64,000 nucleotides of DNA from Sphingomonas daechungensis (GCF_014489495.1 NZ_CP060780.1:62001-126000); one strand, 5' to 3'; counted from the stretch's first letter, positions 18,056 to 27,032 are shown. The notes: a model not told the origin generated them from the letters alone. Translations and numbers: made by a program.

Positions 18056-19135
18056 TTAGGCCATCCGCGGGGTGAGCGCCTGGTCGCGCAAGCCGCGCCA
18101 GACCCGCAGTGCCTGAATCGTCTCCGGAATGTCATGGACCCGGAGAATTTGAGCGCCCTGCTCCACCGCCTTCAGTGCGAACGCAAGACTCCCGCCGAGG
18201 CGTTCGTCAGCCGGCGCTTCGTTCGACAGGGCGCCAATCGTCCGCTTGCGGCTGGCGCCAACGACCAGCGCGCAGCCGAGCGAATGGAACAACGCGAGGC
18301 CGTTCATAAGCTCTAGGTTGTGAGCGACGGTTTTGCCGAAGCCAAAACCGGGGTCGATCAGGATGCGAGATTTCTCGATGCCGGCAGCTTCGGCCGCTGC
18401 GATGCGCTCTTCGAGCCACAGGTAAACTTCCACGAGGACGTCATCGTAGCGCGGGTCCTGTTGCATCGTTTCCGGCGGACCCAGATGGTGCATCAGGATG
18501 ACGGGGGCGCCCGCGGCGCTGACCACCTCCGCGGAGCGCGGATCGAAGGTCAATGCGGAGACGTCATTCACAAGCCGTGCGCCGGCCTGCAGCGCCGCGG
18601 TCATGACCTCACTCTTGCGGGTGTCGACGGACACAGCTGAACCGCCCGCGGAAAGGCGCTCTATGACCGGACGAACGCGTTCGATCTCGTCCTGCGCCCA
18701 GACGGATTGCGCGCCGGGACGCGTAGATTCGCCGCCCACGTCGAGGATTGCAGCACCTTCGCTGGCCATTCGAACGCCGGCTTCGACTGCCGTCATCGGA
18801 TCGCCGAAGCGACCGCCGTCGGAAAAGCTGTCAGGAGTGACGTTGAGGATCGCCATGACCTGCGGCTGGTCGAGCCGAACGATGCGCTCGCCCAGCTGCA
18901 GCGCGGCGCGGCTGCCGGTCAAGACGTGCCACTGCGGCGCGAGGCTGTCGTCGAGCCGAGATTCCAGCGCTTCCACCGAGAGAAGTTCGGTCGAGGCGCG
19001 GCGATTGCCGTCAATGTGAAGTAGTTCCACCGAGGCGAAGAAGGTCATGCCGCCCGCGAGGCGCGCGACCTTTCCGTCGTAGCCGAAGGGAGCGTCGACG
19101 AAACCGGTCGGGCGAATGAGGGTGCGGGTTGCCAT
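18056..19135 (-). CDS. folP: Dihydropteroate synthase
   Basis: Condenses p-aminobenzoate with dihydropterin pyrophosphate in folate synthesis and is the sulfonamide target. The TIM-barrel signatures are all present: VMAILNVTPDSFSDGG, AAILDVGGESTRPGAQ, VSVDTRKSEVM, ARLVNDVSAL, IDPGFGFGKTVAHNLELM and LVVGASRKRTIG. The 359-residue length includes an extra N-terminal domain of about 85 residues before the barrel, which I regard as a lineage feature with no assigned function. The frame is intact. folB and a FolM-like reductase are 3-5 kb away on the same strand, separated by the TonB genes. Confidence 0.96.
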   Translation of the reverse strand: MATRTLIRPTGFVDAPFGYDGKVARLAGGMTFFASVELLHIDGNRRASTELLSVEALESRLDDSLAPQWHVLTGSRAALQLGERIVRLDQPQVMAILNVTPDSFSDGGRFGDPMTAVEAGVRMASEGAAILDVGGESTRPGAQSVWAQDEIERVRPVIERLSAGGSAVSVDTRKSEVMTAALQAGARLVNDVSALTFDPRSAEVVSAAGAPVILMHHLGPPETMQQDPRYDDVLVEVYLWLEERIAAAEAAGIEKSRILIDPGFGFGKTVAHNLELMNGLALFHSLGCALVVGASRKRTIGALSNEAPADERLGGSLAFALKAVEQGAQILRVHDIPETIQALRVWRGLRDQALTPRMA

Positions 19136-19191
19136 GTCGCGGTAGTGTCCCGCGCGGTGACCTTGTTCAAGCCCCCGCCCGCGCGACGGCG

Positions 19192-19608
19192 TCAGAAGCT
19201 GCGATAAGCCTCATTGCCGACGAACCCGAGGCGCCTCACGTCCGCCCTCTTTGCCGCGACGAAGACATCGTTGACGACCTCGTAGCGCGCTGTCGGGTCA
19301 GGCTGGACGTGCAGCTCAGGCTGCGGATCGATGCTCGTCATACGGATGAGATTGTACTTCAGTCCATCCAGAGTGACGGGCGTTCCATTCCAGACGATCT
19401 GCCCGTCCTGGGTGATAACGACCTTGTTCTTGAGATTGTCGATCGTCCCGCAAGTCGAGCAATCCCTTGGAAGATCGAGTTTCACCGCATGGGTCTGGAG
19501 TGGAATGGTGATGATGAACATCACGAGCAGGACGAGCATGACGTCGATCAGCGGAGTCATGTTGATCTCGCCCATCGGGGCGGAGCTGGACGCAGCGGAA
19601 ATGGCCAT
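19192..19608 (-). CDS. exbD: ExbD/TolR family protein, third copy, with CxxC loop
   Basis: A 138-residue inner-membrane protein with one N-terminal helix (EINMTPLIDVMLVLLVMFIITI, carrying the proton-path Asp) and a periplasmic domain. It is a close paralogue of the copy at 19738 but has a shorter linker containing CSTCG, a CxxC pair absent from the other two copies. The ATG at 19608 follows GAGGAGG. A terminator separates it from the TonB-ExbB-ExbD-ExbD run, so it may be expressed separately. A redox-sensitive or specialised energiser is possible but unproven. Confidence 0.88.
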   Translation of the reverse strand: MAISAASSSAPMGEINMTPLIDVMLVLLVMFIITIPLQTHAVKLDLPRDCSTCGTIDNLKNKVVITQDGQIVWNGTPVTLDGLKYNLIRMTSIDPQPELHVQPDPTARYEVVNDVFVAAKRADVRRLGFVGNEAYRSF

Positions 19609-19687
19609 GCACACCTCCTCTTTGGATGTTACAACATCTCATACCAGATATCGGGCGTCAAGACAGCGGTCGGAAATCGCCAACGAG

Positions 19688-19714
19688 AAAGGGCGGCCCC
19701 GAAGGACCGCCCTT
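19688..19714 (-). terminator. Rho-independent terminator after the second exbD
   Basis: Read on the minus strand, AAGGGCGGTCC, a TTCG loop and GGGGCCGCCCTT form an 11-pair stem with a G-T pair, followed by TTTCTCGTT. It lies 24 bases after the exbD stop at 19738. Confidence 0.85.
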
Positions 19715-19737
19715 AAGAGGAATACGGATATTCCCGC

Positions 19738-20169
19738 TTAGAAGTTCATGTAGGCTTCGTTGCCGACGAACCCCATCTTCTCGACGTGGGCGCGCTTGGT
19801 GATCGCGAGCACTTCGTCGACGAGCTCGTAGCGGGCATCCGGTTCCGGCTGCAGGTGCAGTTCCGGGATCGGCTGGATCTGCTGCGAAAGCTCCAGGTAC
19901 TGGCGCAGCTGCTGCTGGTTGACCGGGCCGCCGTTCCAGAGAATTTCACCACCTGCCGTGATGACGACCTTGTTCTTGACGGGGTCGATCGGCGGCGGCG
20001 GGGTGTTCGTCTGATCGACGGGAAGGTCGAGCTTCACCGCGTGCGTCTGGATCGGGATCGTGATGATGAACATGATGAGAAGCACGAGCATGACGTCGAT
20101 CAACGGCGTCATGTTGATGTCCATCATGGGCTCGCCACTGGTGTTGTCACTGGTGGTTTGCATCGCCAT
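19738..20169 (-). CDS. exbD: ExbD/TolR family protein, second copy
   Basis: A 143-residue biopolymer-transport protein: N-terminal cytoplasmic segment, one transmembrane helix with the conserved Asp ([24 protein letters not shown]), then a periplasmic domain (VKNKVVITAGGEILWNGGPV, PIPELHLQPEPDARYELVDEVLAITKRA). ExbB and ExbD form the proton channel that powers TonB. It begins 17 bases after the first exbD. Sphingomonads commonly carry two exbD genes after exbB, and the many TonB receptors of the group fit this. The frame is intact. Confidence 0.93.
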   Translation of the reverse strand: MAMQTTSDNTSGEPMMDINMTPLIDVMLVLLIMFIITIPIQTHAVKLDLPVDQTNTPPPPIDPVKNKVVITAGGEILWNGGPVNQQQLRQYLELSQQIQPIPELHLQPEPDARYELVDEVLAITKRAHVEKMGFVGNEAYMNF

Positions 20170-20186
20170 GGCGATAAGCTCCTAAA

Positions 20187-20673
20187 TTACAGGCGCGTCG
20201 TGACCTGGCCGCCGGCGGCTCCGAAATGAAGCCGACGCGAGCGAAGCCTGCACGCTGCATCGTGAACACCGCGCCGCCAATGCAGCGGTAGGGCGTGTTG
20301 ATGTCACCGCGGATATGCGCTTCCGGCATGTTCTCCTCGGTGATGTTGTCGACGCCGCCGACAGCGGTGATCGTGTCCTCAAGCTTCTTGACCGCGCGGT
20401 CCAGCAGCTCCTTTGAATCGACCTTGGTCAGGTTCCAGTAAACCTCGCACTCGCCACCGGGCCGGCCTTGACCGAGAGGTTGACGTTCTCCGGCTTCGTC
20501 GTGGTCGCTTCGTAGCGGACCTTCGGAAGCGAGACCGGAACCGTCTGCAACACGACCGGAACCGCGATCAGGAAGATGATCAGAAGCACGAGCATGACGT
20601 CGACGAGCGGAGTCACGTTGATGTCCGACATGGGGACGTCTTCGTCGCCGTCCTGTGAAACACCCATTGCCAT
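20187..20673 (-). CDS. exbD: ExbD/TolR family protein, first copy (two frameshifts)
   Basis: The N-terminal part reads [20 protein letters not shown] with [20 protein letters not shown] following, a transmembrane helix with the usual Asp. Bases are missing near 20462 and 20208. The repaired periplasmic part includes [41 protein letters not shown] and [17 protein letters not shown], ending at a stop at 20187. The repaired length is about 163 residues, longer than the second copy. It sits between exbB and the second exbD on one transcript. Confidence 0.88.
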
Positions 20674-20756
20674 ACGGTTTTGGCCTTCTTCAGTTCAATG
20701 TCGTCACGGATTCCGTGCCGGGGACGGATCGCCCGACACGGATTTCCGCAAACGGG

Positions 20757-21566
20757 TTACGCGTTCGTGGTCGGACGCGTCGGCTCCTGCGTGCGAGCAG
20801 CCGGAGCGGCAGCGCGAGCAGCGTCGGCCTTCGGAGCCGGACCGCCGATGCGCGGCTTCACGCGACCTTCGGACATCAGGTAGCCGTGGAGGTCGTTCGT
20901 GAAGGCCGCGAGGTCCTCCATGATCGACTTGTTGCGGCGAACGAGCCAGTTGTAGGCAAGCACGGCCGGAACGGCGACGACGAGGCCGAGAGCGGTCATG
21001 ATGAGCGCTTCACCGACCGGGCCGGCGACGACGTCGATCGATGCCTGACCCGACGCACCGATCTTAATCAGCGCGCGGTAGATGCCGATAACGGTACCGA
21101 ACAGACCGATGAACGGAGCGGTCGAACCGACGGTCGCGAGGAAGGCCAGGCCTTCGCCGAGACGGGCGCCGATCGCACCCTGGCTGCGGGCGAGGCTGTT
21201 GCCCATCCAGTCGTGGCGGTCGATGGGGTCGGTCAGCTTGTCGTGCTGCTCCTGGGCGACCAGCGCATCGTCGACGATTGCGCGATAGGCGCTGCGCGAC
21301 TCCAGCTTCTGGGAAGCCTCACGAAGGTTCGGCGAGTTCCAGAAGGACGCGCGGACCTTGCGGCCCTGGGCGATGATCTTCTGCTGCTGCATCAGCTTGG
21401 TGAACAGGATGTAGAATGAGAAGATCGACATACCGACCAGGATGATGAACACCGACCATGCGATGATACCACCCTGCTCAAGGGCCTGGAAAAGGCCGTA
21501 GGGGTTTTCGCCCGCGGCTGCTGCCGGGGCCGCAGCGGCTGCCGCGGTAAGTGCGAGAATTGACAT
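20757..21566 (-). CDS. exbB: ExbB/TolQ-type proton channel protein
   Basis: A 269-residue inner-membrane protein. After an Ala-rich, signal-like N-terminus come a first helix (GGIIAWSVFIILVGMSIFSFYILF), a long cytoplasmic part, and two helices with the family signatures LAFLATVGSTAPFIGLFGTVIGIYRAL and PVGEALIMTALGLVVAVPAVLAYNWLVRR. The C-terminal tail is Ala/Pro-rich. It supplies the pentameric core of the motor that energises TonB. It lies 51 bases after tonB and ahead of two exbD genes; the frame is intact. Confidence 0.94.
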   Translation of the reverse strand: MSILALTAAAAAAPAAAAGENPYGLFQALEQGGIIAWSVFIILVGMSIFSFYILFTKLMQQQKIIAQGRKVRASFWNSPNLREASQKLESRSAYRAIVDDALVAQEQHDKLTDPIDRHDWMGNSLARSQGAIGARLGEGLAFLATVGSTAPFIGLFGTVIGIYRALIKIGASGQASIDVVAGPVGEALIMTALGLVVAVPAVLAYNWLVRRNKSIMEDLAAFTNDLHGYLMSEGRVKPRIGGPAPKADAARAAAPAARTQEPTRPTTNA

Positions 21567-21617
21567 ATCCGTCTACTTTCCTCTCGAAAAATTCAGTTCA
21601 GTTCGACGTTGCTGGGC

Positions 21618-22272
21618 TTAGCCCTCGAGACGCCAGGTAATTGTCTGCGGGAAATTATCGGTGGTCGCCTGACCGTTGCTGAGCTTTGCAGGCGTGAACC
21701 GTGCGCGGCTCTTCAGAATGCGACATGTCGCGCTGTCGAGCGAACGTGAGCCGCTGGACTTCGTAACGCTGCAGTTCGTCACACGTCCATCCGTCCCGAT
21801 CGCCAAGTTCACTCGAACAGAACCCTGCTCGTCGTTACGCTGCGCGTCGGCCGGATAGTCGTCACCGCTGATCAAGCCCTGAAGGTTGCCCTTCACGCTC
21901 GACGCCTTGGTCACCACGGCTGGAGCCGGCGGCGCCGGAGGCGCCGGAGGCGCGGTCGGCGTGATCACCGGCGGCGGGGCCTGTTGAACCGTCTGCACGA
22001 TCGGCGGCGGAGCAACGTTGGTGCGAACCAGCGGCGGCGGCGCAACGACCTGCGGCGGCGTTTCCGGCTGATCCGGCGGCGGGGCGGCGGCTCCTCGGGG
22101 GCGGCGGCTCCTCCTCGACGTCGAAGGTCTTCAGATCCTCGGCGGCTTTCTTGATGACGTTGTAGGCAAGGCCCGTAACGATCGCATAGCCGAGCGCTGC
22201 GTGAAGCAAAGCGACAATCACGATCGCGACCGTACGGTTGCCACTAAGCTCTTTGTGTTGGGCGTATGACAT
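21618..22272 (-). CDS. tonB: TonB energy transducer (two frameshifts)
   Basis: TonB spans the periplasm from ExbB-ExbD to outer-membrane receptors. Visible parts: cytoplasmic start MSYAQHKELSGNRTVA, one transmembrane helix (IVIVALLHAALGYAIVTGL), a proline-rich spacer and the C-terminal domain (GLISGDDYPADAQRNDEQGS, VRVNLAIGTDGRVTNCSVTKSSG, ILKSRARFTPAKLSNG). The spacer is split by two single-base losses in C runs near 22098 and 22080. The ATG at 22272 is used; an ATG 33 bases upstream is less likely. First gene of the tonB-exbB-exbD-exbD unit. Confidence 0.92.
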
Positions 22273-22438
22273 TAACGCGCAATTCTCCTCGACACCGCAA
22301 TCCACTGGTTCAGGCCACGCGTCACCCTGCGCAGGGCCTGAGGAAGGGAGCTACTCATGTACTATGGTTACATCAGCAGCAAGCGCGCCTCCTTATATTC
22401 GCTCCAAGTGCCGCGCAATCGATTTTGTTCCAGCCAAG

Positions 22439-22873
22439 TTACATTGTGGCGACATCGGGTACGCAGCCCTTGAAAGAAGCTAATTCAACGCCGACCGCTT
22501 TGGCATCGGGGTAAATATCAGGTTTTGCGGTGAGCACGCGCAACGCACGGACGCCGCGAAGGCCCGCGATTCGGTCATAAATGGCGTGAGCGAGCGATTC
22601 CTGGAGGTTGTACCGTCTCGCCTTCGCGAGCGTTTCGACCTGTTCGCGGATGAAATCATAATCCCACGCGAACGCTGGATCATCGCAGTCGGCGGGCGGA
22701 ATATGGTCGAGCCAGATTTCCACCGTAACGGACAATCGTTGCGGAACACCGATTTCGAATTCGTGGAATCCAATGTCCGCCATCACGTCCAGCGAATCGA
22801 GGAATATTCGCGCGCTTCGCGGCCGCAGGTTTTCCGGGACCATTCCCGTCAGTATCGGGAGAGCGTCGCTCAT
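22439..22873 (-). CDS. folB: Dihydroneopterin aldolase
   Basis: Converts dihydroneopterin to hydroxymethyl-dihydropterin and glycolaldehyde in folate synthesis. The 144-residue product shows the T-fold signatures: RIFLDSLDVMADIGFHEFEIGVPQRLSVTVEIWLD, FAWDYDFIREQVETLAKARRYNLQESLAHAIYDRI (with the conserved Glu of LQE) and LRVLTAKPDIYPDAKAVGVEL. A 20-residue lead precedes the domain. It overlaps the stop of the upstream reductase gene by four bases (ATGA), implying translational coupling. Confidence 0.93.
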   Translation of the reverse strand: MSDALPILTGMVPENLRPRSARIFLDSLDVMADIGFHEFEIGVPQRLSVTVEIWLDHIPPADCDDPAFAWDYDFIREQVETLAKARRYNLQESLAHAIYDRIAGLRGVRALRVLTAKPDIYPDAKAVGVELASFKGCVPDVATM

Positions 22874-23607
22874 TCATCCTCCAGGAATTGCACGTCACGT
22901 TGCGGCGGCGAGAAGCGCTGACCGCCGTCGATCACTATAATCTCTCCGGTCACGGAACGCGCCGACACCAGATATCGAATAGTCGAGACAACGTCTTCCG
23001 GCTCGACGCCCCGGCCGAGCGGGTTGCGGTCATGCATGCGCGCGAAATTTTGCTCGCTCTGGCCTGGCGAGCGAAGCATCAAGGCGGGCGCGATTCCGTT
23101 GACGCGGATTCCCTGCGGCGCAAGCGCCCTCGCGGCCAGATCGGTAAATCCTGCAAGCGCCTGCTTCGACAATGTGTAGCTGAGAAAATCCGGGTTGGGC
23201 GCGACCAGCTTGGAGTCGAGCACGTTGATGATCAAGCCGTCCATTCCCGAGCTATGCCGCCGCGCAAACTCTTCGGTGAGCAGGATCGGAGCACGGAGAT
23301 TGACCGCCATGTGCGCATCGAGTTCGGCCTGTGAGAACGCGCCAAGACTATCGGGCGCAAAACGTGACGCATTATTTACGAGCAAGGCGACCGGAGGGAG
23401 TCTTTCGGCGATCGCGAATATTTCCTCGGCGCACGAAGCATCCTGGAGTTCGGCGACGACCTTCGTCGAGCCTGCCGGAGCATCGTCATCCACATGGTGG
23501 ACGTGCGCGATTACGGACCAGCCATCCCTCAGCAGCTCGGCAGCAACTATCGCGCCAACGCGCTTGCCCGCGCCGGTAACGATCGCTGTGCGTTGAAACT
23601 CGCTCAT
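22870..23607 (-). CDS. Short-chain dehydrogenase, FolM/pteridine-reductase-like
   Basis: A 245-residue NADPH-dependent reductase. The cofactor motif is TGAGKRVGAIVAAELLRDGW, with the GKRVG form found in FolM and pteridine reductases; VALLVNNASRF, LDSKLVAPNPDFLSYTLSKQAL (catalytic Tyr and Lys) and IRVNGIAPALML follow. The active-site Ser is replaced by Asp in VLDSK, as in FolM-type enzymes. Coupling to folB by a four-base overlap supports reduction of dihydropterin or dihydrofolate to the tetrahydro form. The exact substrate remains an inference. Confidence 0.85.
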   Translation of the reverse strand: MSEFQRTAIVTGAGKRVGAIVAAELLRDGWSVIAHVHHVDDDAPAGSTKVVAELQDASCAEEIFAIAERLPPVALLVNNASRFAPDSLGAFSQAELDAHMAVNLRAPILLTEEFARRHSSGMDGLIINVLDSKLVAPNPDFLSYTLSKQALAGFTDLAARALAPQGIRVNGIAPALMLRSPGQSEQNFARMHDRNPLGRGVEPEDVVSTIRYLVSARSVTGEIIVIDGGQRFSPPQRDVQFLEDE

Positions 23608-23651
23608 TGGAGCCTGTTGTCATCGCGCGCGCGGGGAAGCAATGACGTCCG

Positions 23652-24227
23652 ATGCCCGAAAGCCGTCCATCACTGGAGTTGCAAGGCGTCAGCATGTCCG
23701 ATCTTCAGCGAATGATCGACGAGCGCCGTTTGCCGCCCGTAGACCAATGGGATCCGGAGCTTTGCGGTCACAGCGAGATGCGCATCGCTCGCGACGGCAC
23801 CTGGTATCATCAGGGCAGCCCAATCAATCGGCCGGCCATGGTTCGGCTCTTCTCATCGGTCTTGAGGCGCGAATCGAATGGAAGTCATGTCCTTGTCACA
23901 CCGGTCGAAAAGCTTGAGATCGACGTCGAAGGGACCGCTTTCAGGGCCATCGAAATGCAGAGCGACGGCACGGGAAGCGATCGGCAAATTGCCTTGAAGC
24001 TGGACAGCGGCGACGCAGTGATGCTCGGGCCGGTCCATCCTCTCACAATGGTCGATACCGTCCGCGGCCCCTCGCCCCGCGTCCTGGTCCGACATGGGCT
24101 GGAGGCCGAGCTTTCGCGGTCCATCTACTACGAGCTGGCGGGAATCGCTTTGTCCGAGGAGCATGATCCGCCGGGCGTGTGGAGCAATGGCGCATTCTTC
24201 GCTCTCGAAGTCGCCGAGGACGCGTGA
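23652..24227 (+). CDS. DUF1285 family protein
   Basis: A 191-residue cytoplasmic protein of a family known from structure but not function. Signature stretches are DLQRMIDERRLPPVDQWDPE, MRIARDGTWYHQGSPINRPAMVRLFSSVLRRE, LVTPVEKLEIDVEGTAFRA and SRSIYYELAGIALSEE. The ATG at 23652 lacks a clear ribosome site; an in-frame ATG at 23694 (MSDLQRM) has AAGG upstream and may be the true start. It overlaps the Nudix gene by four bases (GTGA), the same neighbourhood seen widely in alphaproteobacteria. Confidence 0.85.
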   Translation: MPESRPSLELQGVSMSDLQRMIDERRLPPVDQWDPELCGHSEMRIARDGTWYHQGSPINRPAMVRLFSSVLRRESNGSHVLVTPVEKLEIDVEGTAFRAIEMQSDGTGSDRQIALKLDSGDAVMLGPVHPLTMVDTVRGPSPRVLVRHGLEAELSRSIYYELAGIALSEEHDPPGVWSNGAFFALEVAEDA

Positions 24228-24805
24228 ACCTCGCTCACCGCCTGCGCAGGATGCTCGACGACGAGCCTGCGGGACCATTGCTGACAGGCGATCTCGTTGA
24301 GCAGGCCGGGACCGCCGATGTTCCGGCCGCCGTGCTCGTTGGCATTACCGATCGAGCTGAACCGGGACTGATCCTGACTGTGCGGCGCGAGAACATGCGT
24401 ACCCACGCCGGCCAAGTGGCTTTCCCAGGGGGACGGCTCGATCCTGGCGAAGACGCCACTGCTGCGGCCCTTCGGGAGGCTTGGGAAGAGCTCGGCCTCG
24501 ATCCCGCGGCAGCGGAGGTAGTGGGCGAGATCGATCCTTACCGTACGATTACTGGTTACAGGGTTTCGCCAGTGCTGGCGGTCGTCAGGCCGGACCAGGC
24601 CTTGTCGCCGCACGAGGAGGAAGTCGCCGACTGGTTCGAAGCTCCGCTTGAATTCGTTCTCGATCCGGCGAACCAGCAGCGAAAGAGCGCGCTGTTCCAA
24701 GGGCGCGAGCGCCACTACTACGAGATCCTGTGGAACGGCCGGAGAATATGGGGGGCGACCGCCGCGATGCTCGTGAATTTGTCGCGAAGGATCCAATGGA
24801 ACTGA
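24224..24805 (+). CDS. Nudix hydrolase, CoA pyrophosphatase type
   Basis: A 193-residue enzyme. The Nudix box GGRLDPGEDATAAALREAWEELGL is complete, and the segment just before it, TVRRENMRTHAGQVAFPGG, is the extra motif that marks CoA pyrophosphatases (NudL/YeaB), which split CoA into phosphopantetheine and ADP. The start is GTG at 24224 within the DUF1285 stop; the gene end overlaps the cca start by 10 bases. The three genes form a tightly coupled operon. Confidence 0.92.
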   Translation: MNLAHRLRRMLDDEPAGPLLTGDLVEQAGTADVPAAVLVGITDRAEPGLILTVRRENMRTHAGQVAFPGGRLDPGEDATAAALREAWEELGLDPAAAEVVGEIDPYRTITGYRVSPVLAVVRPDQALSPHEEEVADWFEAPLEFVLDPANQQRKSALFQGRERHYYEILWNGRRIWGATAAMLVNLSRRIQWN

Positions 24806-25989
24806 GCATCGACGCACCGAAGTGGCGCCGGCTGCGAGGCGCCGCTCGGCTGCTCGACGCTCTCGGCGCCAGCGAGGGGCAAACCCGCTATGTCGGTGGC
24901 GCGGTACGCGACCAACTGCTCGGCATCCCGGTCAACGACGTCGACCTTGCTACGAAGCTGAGGCCCGACGAGGTCATCTCGCGCCTGGAATCGGCCAAGA
25001 TTCGTGCGGTCCCGACCGGAATCGAGCACGGGACGATCACCGCGATCAGCAATGGTCATGCGTTCGAGGTTACGACCTTGCGCAAGGACGTTTCCACCGA
25101 CGGCCGCCGTGCGACAGTCGCCTTCACGGACGATTGGCAGGAAGATGCGGCGAGGCGAGACTTCACGATCAACGCTCTGTCAGCCGATCCGAATACCGGC
25201 CAAGTGCATGACTATTTCGGTGGCAAGGACGACCTGCTTGCGCGGCGCGTGCGTTTTATTGGCGACCCGCTCGAACGGATTGCCGAGGATCACCTGCGAA
25301 TCCTGCGCTACTTTCGCTTCCACGCCCGCTTCGGCCAAGGCGAGATGGACACAGCGGCGCTTGACGCGTGCGAGACGCGCGCAAACGACCTCATGGCGTT
25401 GTCCCGCGAGCGAATTGCCGATGAGTTGCTGAAACTTCTCTCGGTTGCCGATCCGGCGCCGACGGTTGCGGTCATGCTGGATCGGTCAATCCTTCTGCCC
25501 GTCCTGCCGGAGATTCAGCCAGGCGCGATCGGTCGACTCCGTGCCCTCGTGGAGGGAGAGCGAGCCGCCGGGATCGAGGGTGATCCGCTGCGGCGGCTCG
25601 CCTCGCTCCTCCCTCGGGACGCTGCCTCCGCAGAACGGGTTGCTGCAAGGCTGAAGCTGTCGAACAAGGCGCGGAAGCGTCTTGGATTTGCGGCGGGCGG
25701 AGGCGGTGAAGAGAACGCCATGGCGCTCGCCTATTTCTCAGGGACGGAGCCCGCGGTCGACCGGCTTCTCCTGAATGGCCAGCCAGAAGCAGCAGCGGAA
25801 ATCGCGGTATGGCGAGCGCCACGGCTGCCGATCAGCGGCGGCGGGCTGATCGAGCGCGGGCTGACGCCCGGTCCCGCCGTGGCAAAGGCTTTGCGAGCAA
25901 TCGAGGAGCGCTGGGTTGCGAGCGGCTTTCCTAAGGACAGCGGGTTCGACACCATCGTCAATGACGCGATCCGCTCCGCACTTCCCTGA
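24796..25989 (+). CDS. cca: CCA tRNA nucleotidyltransferase / poly(A) polymerase family
   Basis: A class II nucleotidyltransferase of 397 residues that adds or repairs the 3' CCA of tRNA. The head domain motifs are complete: RYVGGAVRDQLLGIPVNDVDLATKL (metal-binding DxD), GIEHGTITAISNGHAFEVTTLR, AFTDDWQEDAARRDFTINALSADP and the template segment EDHLRILRYFRFHARFG. The C-terminal part is helical. Members of this clade are annotated as CCA-adding or poly(A) polymerases; CCA addition is more likely because no other cca is visible here, though the rest of the genome is unseen. Start at 24796 overlaps the Nudix gene. Confidence 0.92.
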   Translation: MELSIDAPKWRRLRGAARLLDALGASEGQTRYVGGAVRDQLLGIPVNDVDLATKLRPDEVISRLESAKIRAVPTGIEHGTITAISNGHAFEVTTLRKDVSTDGRRATVAFTDDWQEDAARRDFTINALSADPNTGQVHDYFGGKDDLLARRVRFIGDPLERIAEDHLRILRYFRFHARFGQGEMDTAALDACETRANDLMALSRERIADELLKLLSVADPAPTVAVMLDRSILLPVLPEIQPGAIGRLRALVEGERAAGIEGDPLRRLASLLPRDAASAERVAARLKLSNKARKRLGFAAGGGGEENAMALAYFSGTEPAVDRLLLNGQPEAAAEIAVWRAPRLPISGGGLIERGLTPGPAVAKALRAIEERWVASGFPKDSGFDTIVNDAIRSALP

Positions 25990-26103
25990 TCTTGGCGTGG
26001 CGCAATTACAACACACGTGACCGAGAACGGTCGCGATGTTGAATACGGAATTAATCCGATGCATGAGCGGGATAACCGCACTTGACCAAAGAGGGGTCCT
26101 TAC

Positions 26104-26923
26104 ATGCGTAATATTCTACTTGCCGCGGTTGCTGCCGCTGCAATTGCCTCGCCGGCAGTTGCTCGCGATGGCTCCGGCTATGTGGGTGTCGAGCTCGGGC
26201 CGATGCTCGCCGAAGACACCAAGCTCGATTACGACGACGGCGTAAACAGCTTCACCGACACGGTTGCCGTCGATTACAACACCGGCTGGGACCTCGGTCT
26301 CTACGGTGGTTACGACTTCGGCATGATCCGTACGGAAGTCGATCTGTCGTACAAGCGCGCAGGTGTGAACGAGGTCGTTCTTGACGCGCCGCTCTGCTCG
26401 ACGATCACGAACTGCATTCAGGACGCTGACGGACACGCCAGCGTGCTGTCCGCAATGGGCAACCTCTTGCTCGACTTCGGTGACGACAATGGTCTCGGCG
26501 GCTACGTCGGTGCCGGTGTCGGTTTCGCTAGCGTCGATCTCGATGCCACTGCAGCCGGTGGCGGATCGGTCGACGATAAGGACTCGGGCGTTGCCTGGCA
26601 GGTCCTCGCCGGCCTTAAGTTCCCGGTCAGCGCCAACATCGACGCCGGTGTGCGCTATCGGTTCATGAACACCGCACGCATGAAGTTCAGCGATGGCACG
26701 GAGTCCCTGGAAGGACGCTGGCGCTCGCACAGCCTGCTGGCGACGCTGACGTATAACTTCTATTCGCCGCCGCCGCCGCCACCCCTCCGCCGCCGCCCCG
26801 CCGCCTCCGCCGCCTCCGGCGACGCAGACGTGCCCGGACGGTTCGGTGATCTTGGCGACCGAAGCCTGCCCGGCTCCGCCGCCTCCGCCTCCGCCGCCGC
26901 CGCCGGCGCCAGAGCGCGGTTAA
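26104..26923 (+). CDS. Outer-membrane beta-barrel protein with Pro-Cys C-terminal tail (frameshifts in the proline run)
   Basis: A signal peptide (MRNILLAAVAAAAIASPAVARDG) precedes an OmpA/opacity-type eight-strand barrel of about 200 residues, with alternating strands such as GYVGVELGPML, GWDLGLYGGYDFGMIRTEVDLSYKRA, GLGGYVGAGVGFASVDL and HSLLATLTYNFYSPP. The frame is then lost within a Pro run (26780-26815; the length implies two lost bases). The repaired end reads PATQTCPDGSVILATEACP, then poly-Pro and APERG, stopping at 26923. The same tail, 32 of 35 residues identical, ends the TonB receptor at 54814. A terminator follows. Probably an abundant envelope protein; the ligand or anchor of the tail is unknown. 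Confidence 0.85.
26816..26923 (+). repeat. Pro-Cys tail cassette, copy 1
   Basis: These 108 bases match 54814-54921 (opposite strand) with about a dozen differences by eye. They encode PATQTC-DGSVILAT-AC-P, ten prolines and APERG up to the stop codon, and the match runs exactly to the end of both genes. Confidence 0.85.
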
Positions 26924-26943
26924 TCACCGGCACACAAGAAAAG

Positions 26944-26979
26944 AGCCGGTCCGGGAACACCCGGGCCGGCTTTTTCTTT
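26944..26979 (+). terminator. Rho-independent terminator after the outer-membrane protein
   Basis: AGCCGGTCCGGG (26944-26955), loop AACA, and CCCGGGCCGGCT (26960-26971) form a 12-pair stem with one G-T pair, followed by TTTTCTTTG. Confidence 0.92.
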
Positions 26980-27032
26980 GCCTGCGCAGCGAATTGACGC
27001 AGCTTGCGGGGGAAGCGCCCCGCTGAGTCAGG

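Noticed and set aside
26761-26923. CCG/CCT runs as a microsatellite or phase-variation repeat
   Set aside because: They encode the proline-rich tail and have mixed codons; the frame loss there matches the general error pattern, though length variation cannot be excluded without reads.
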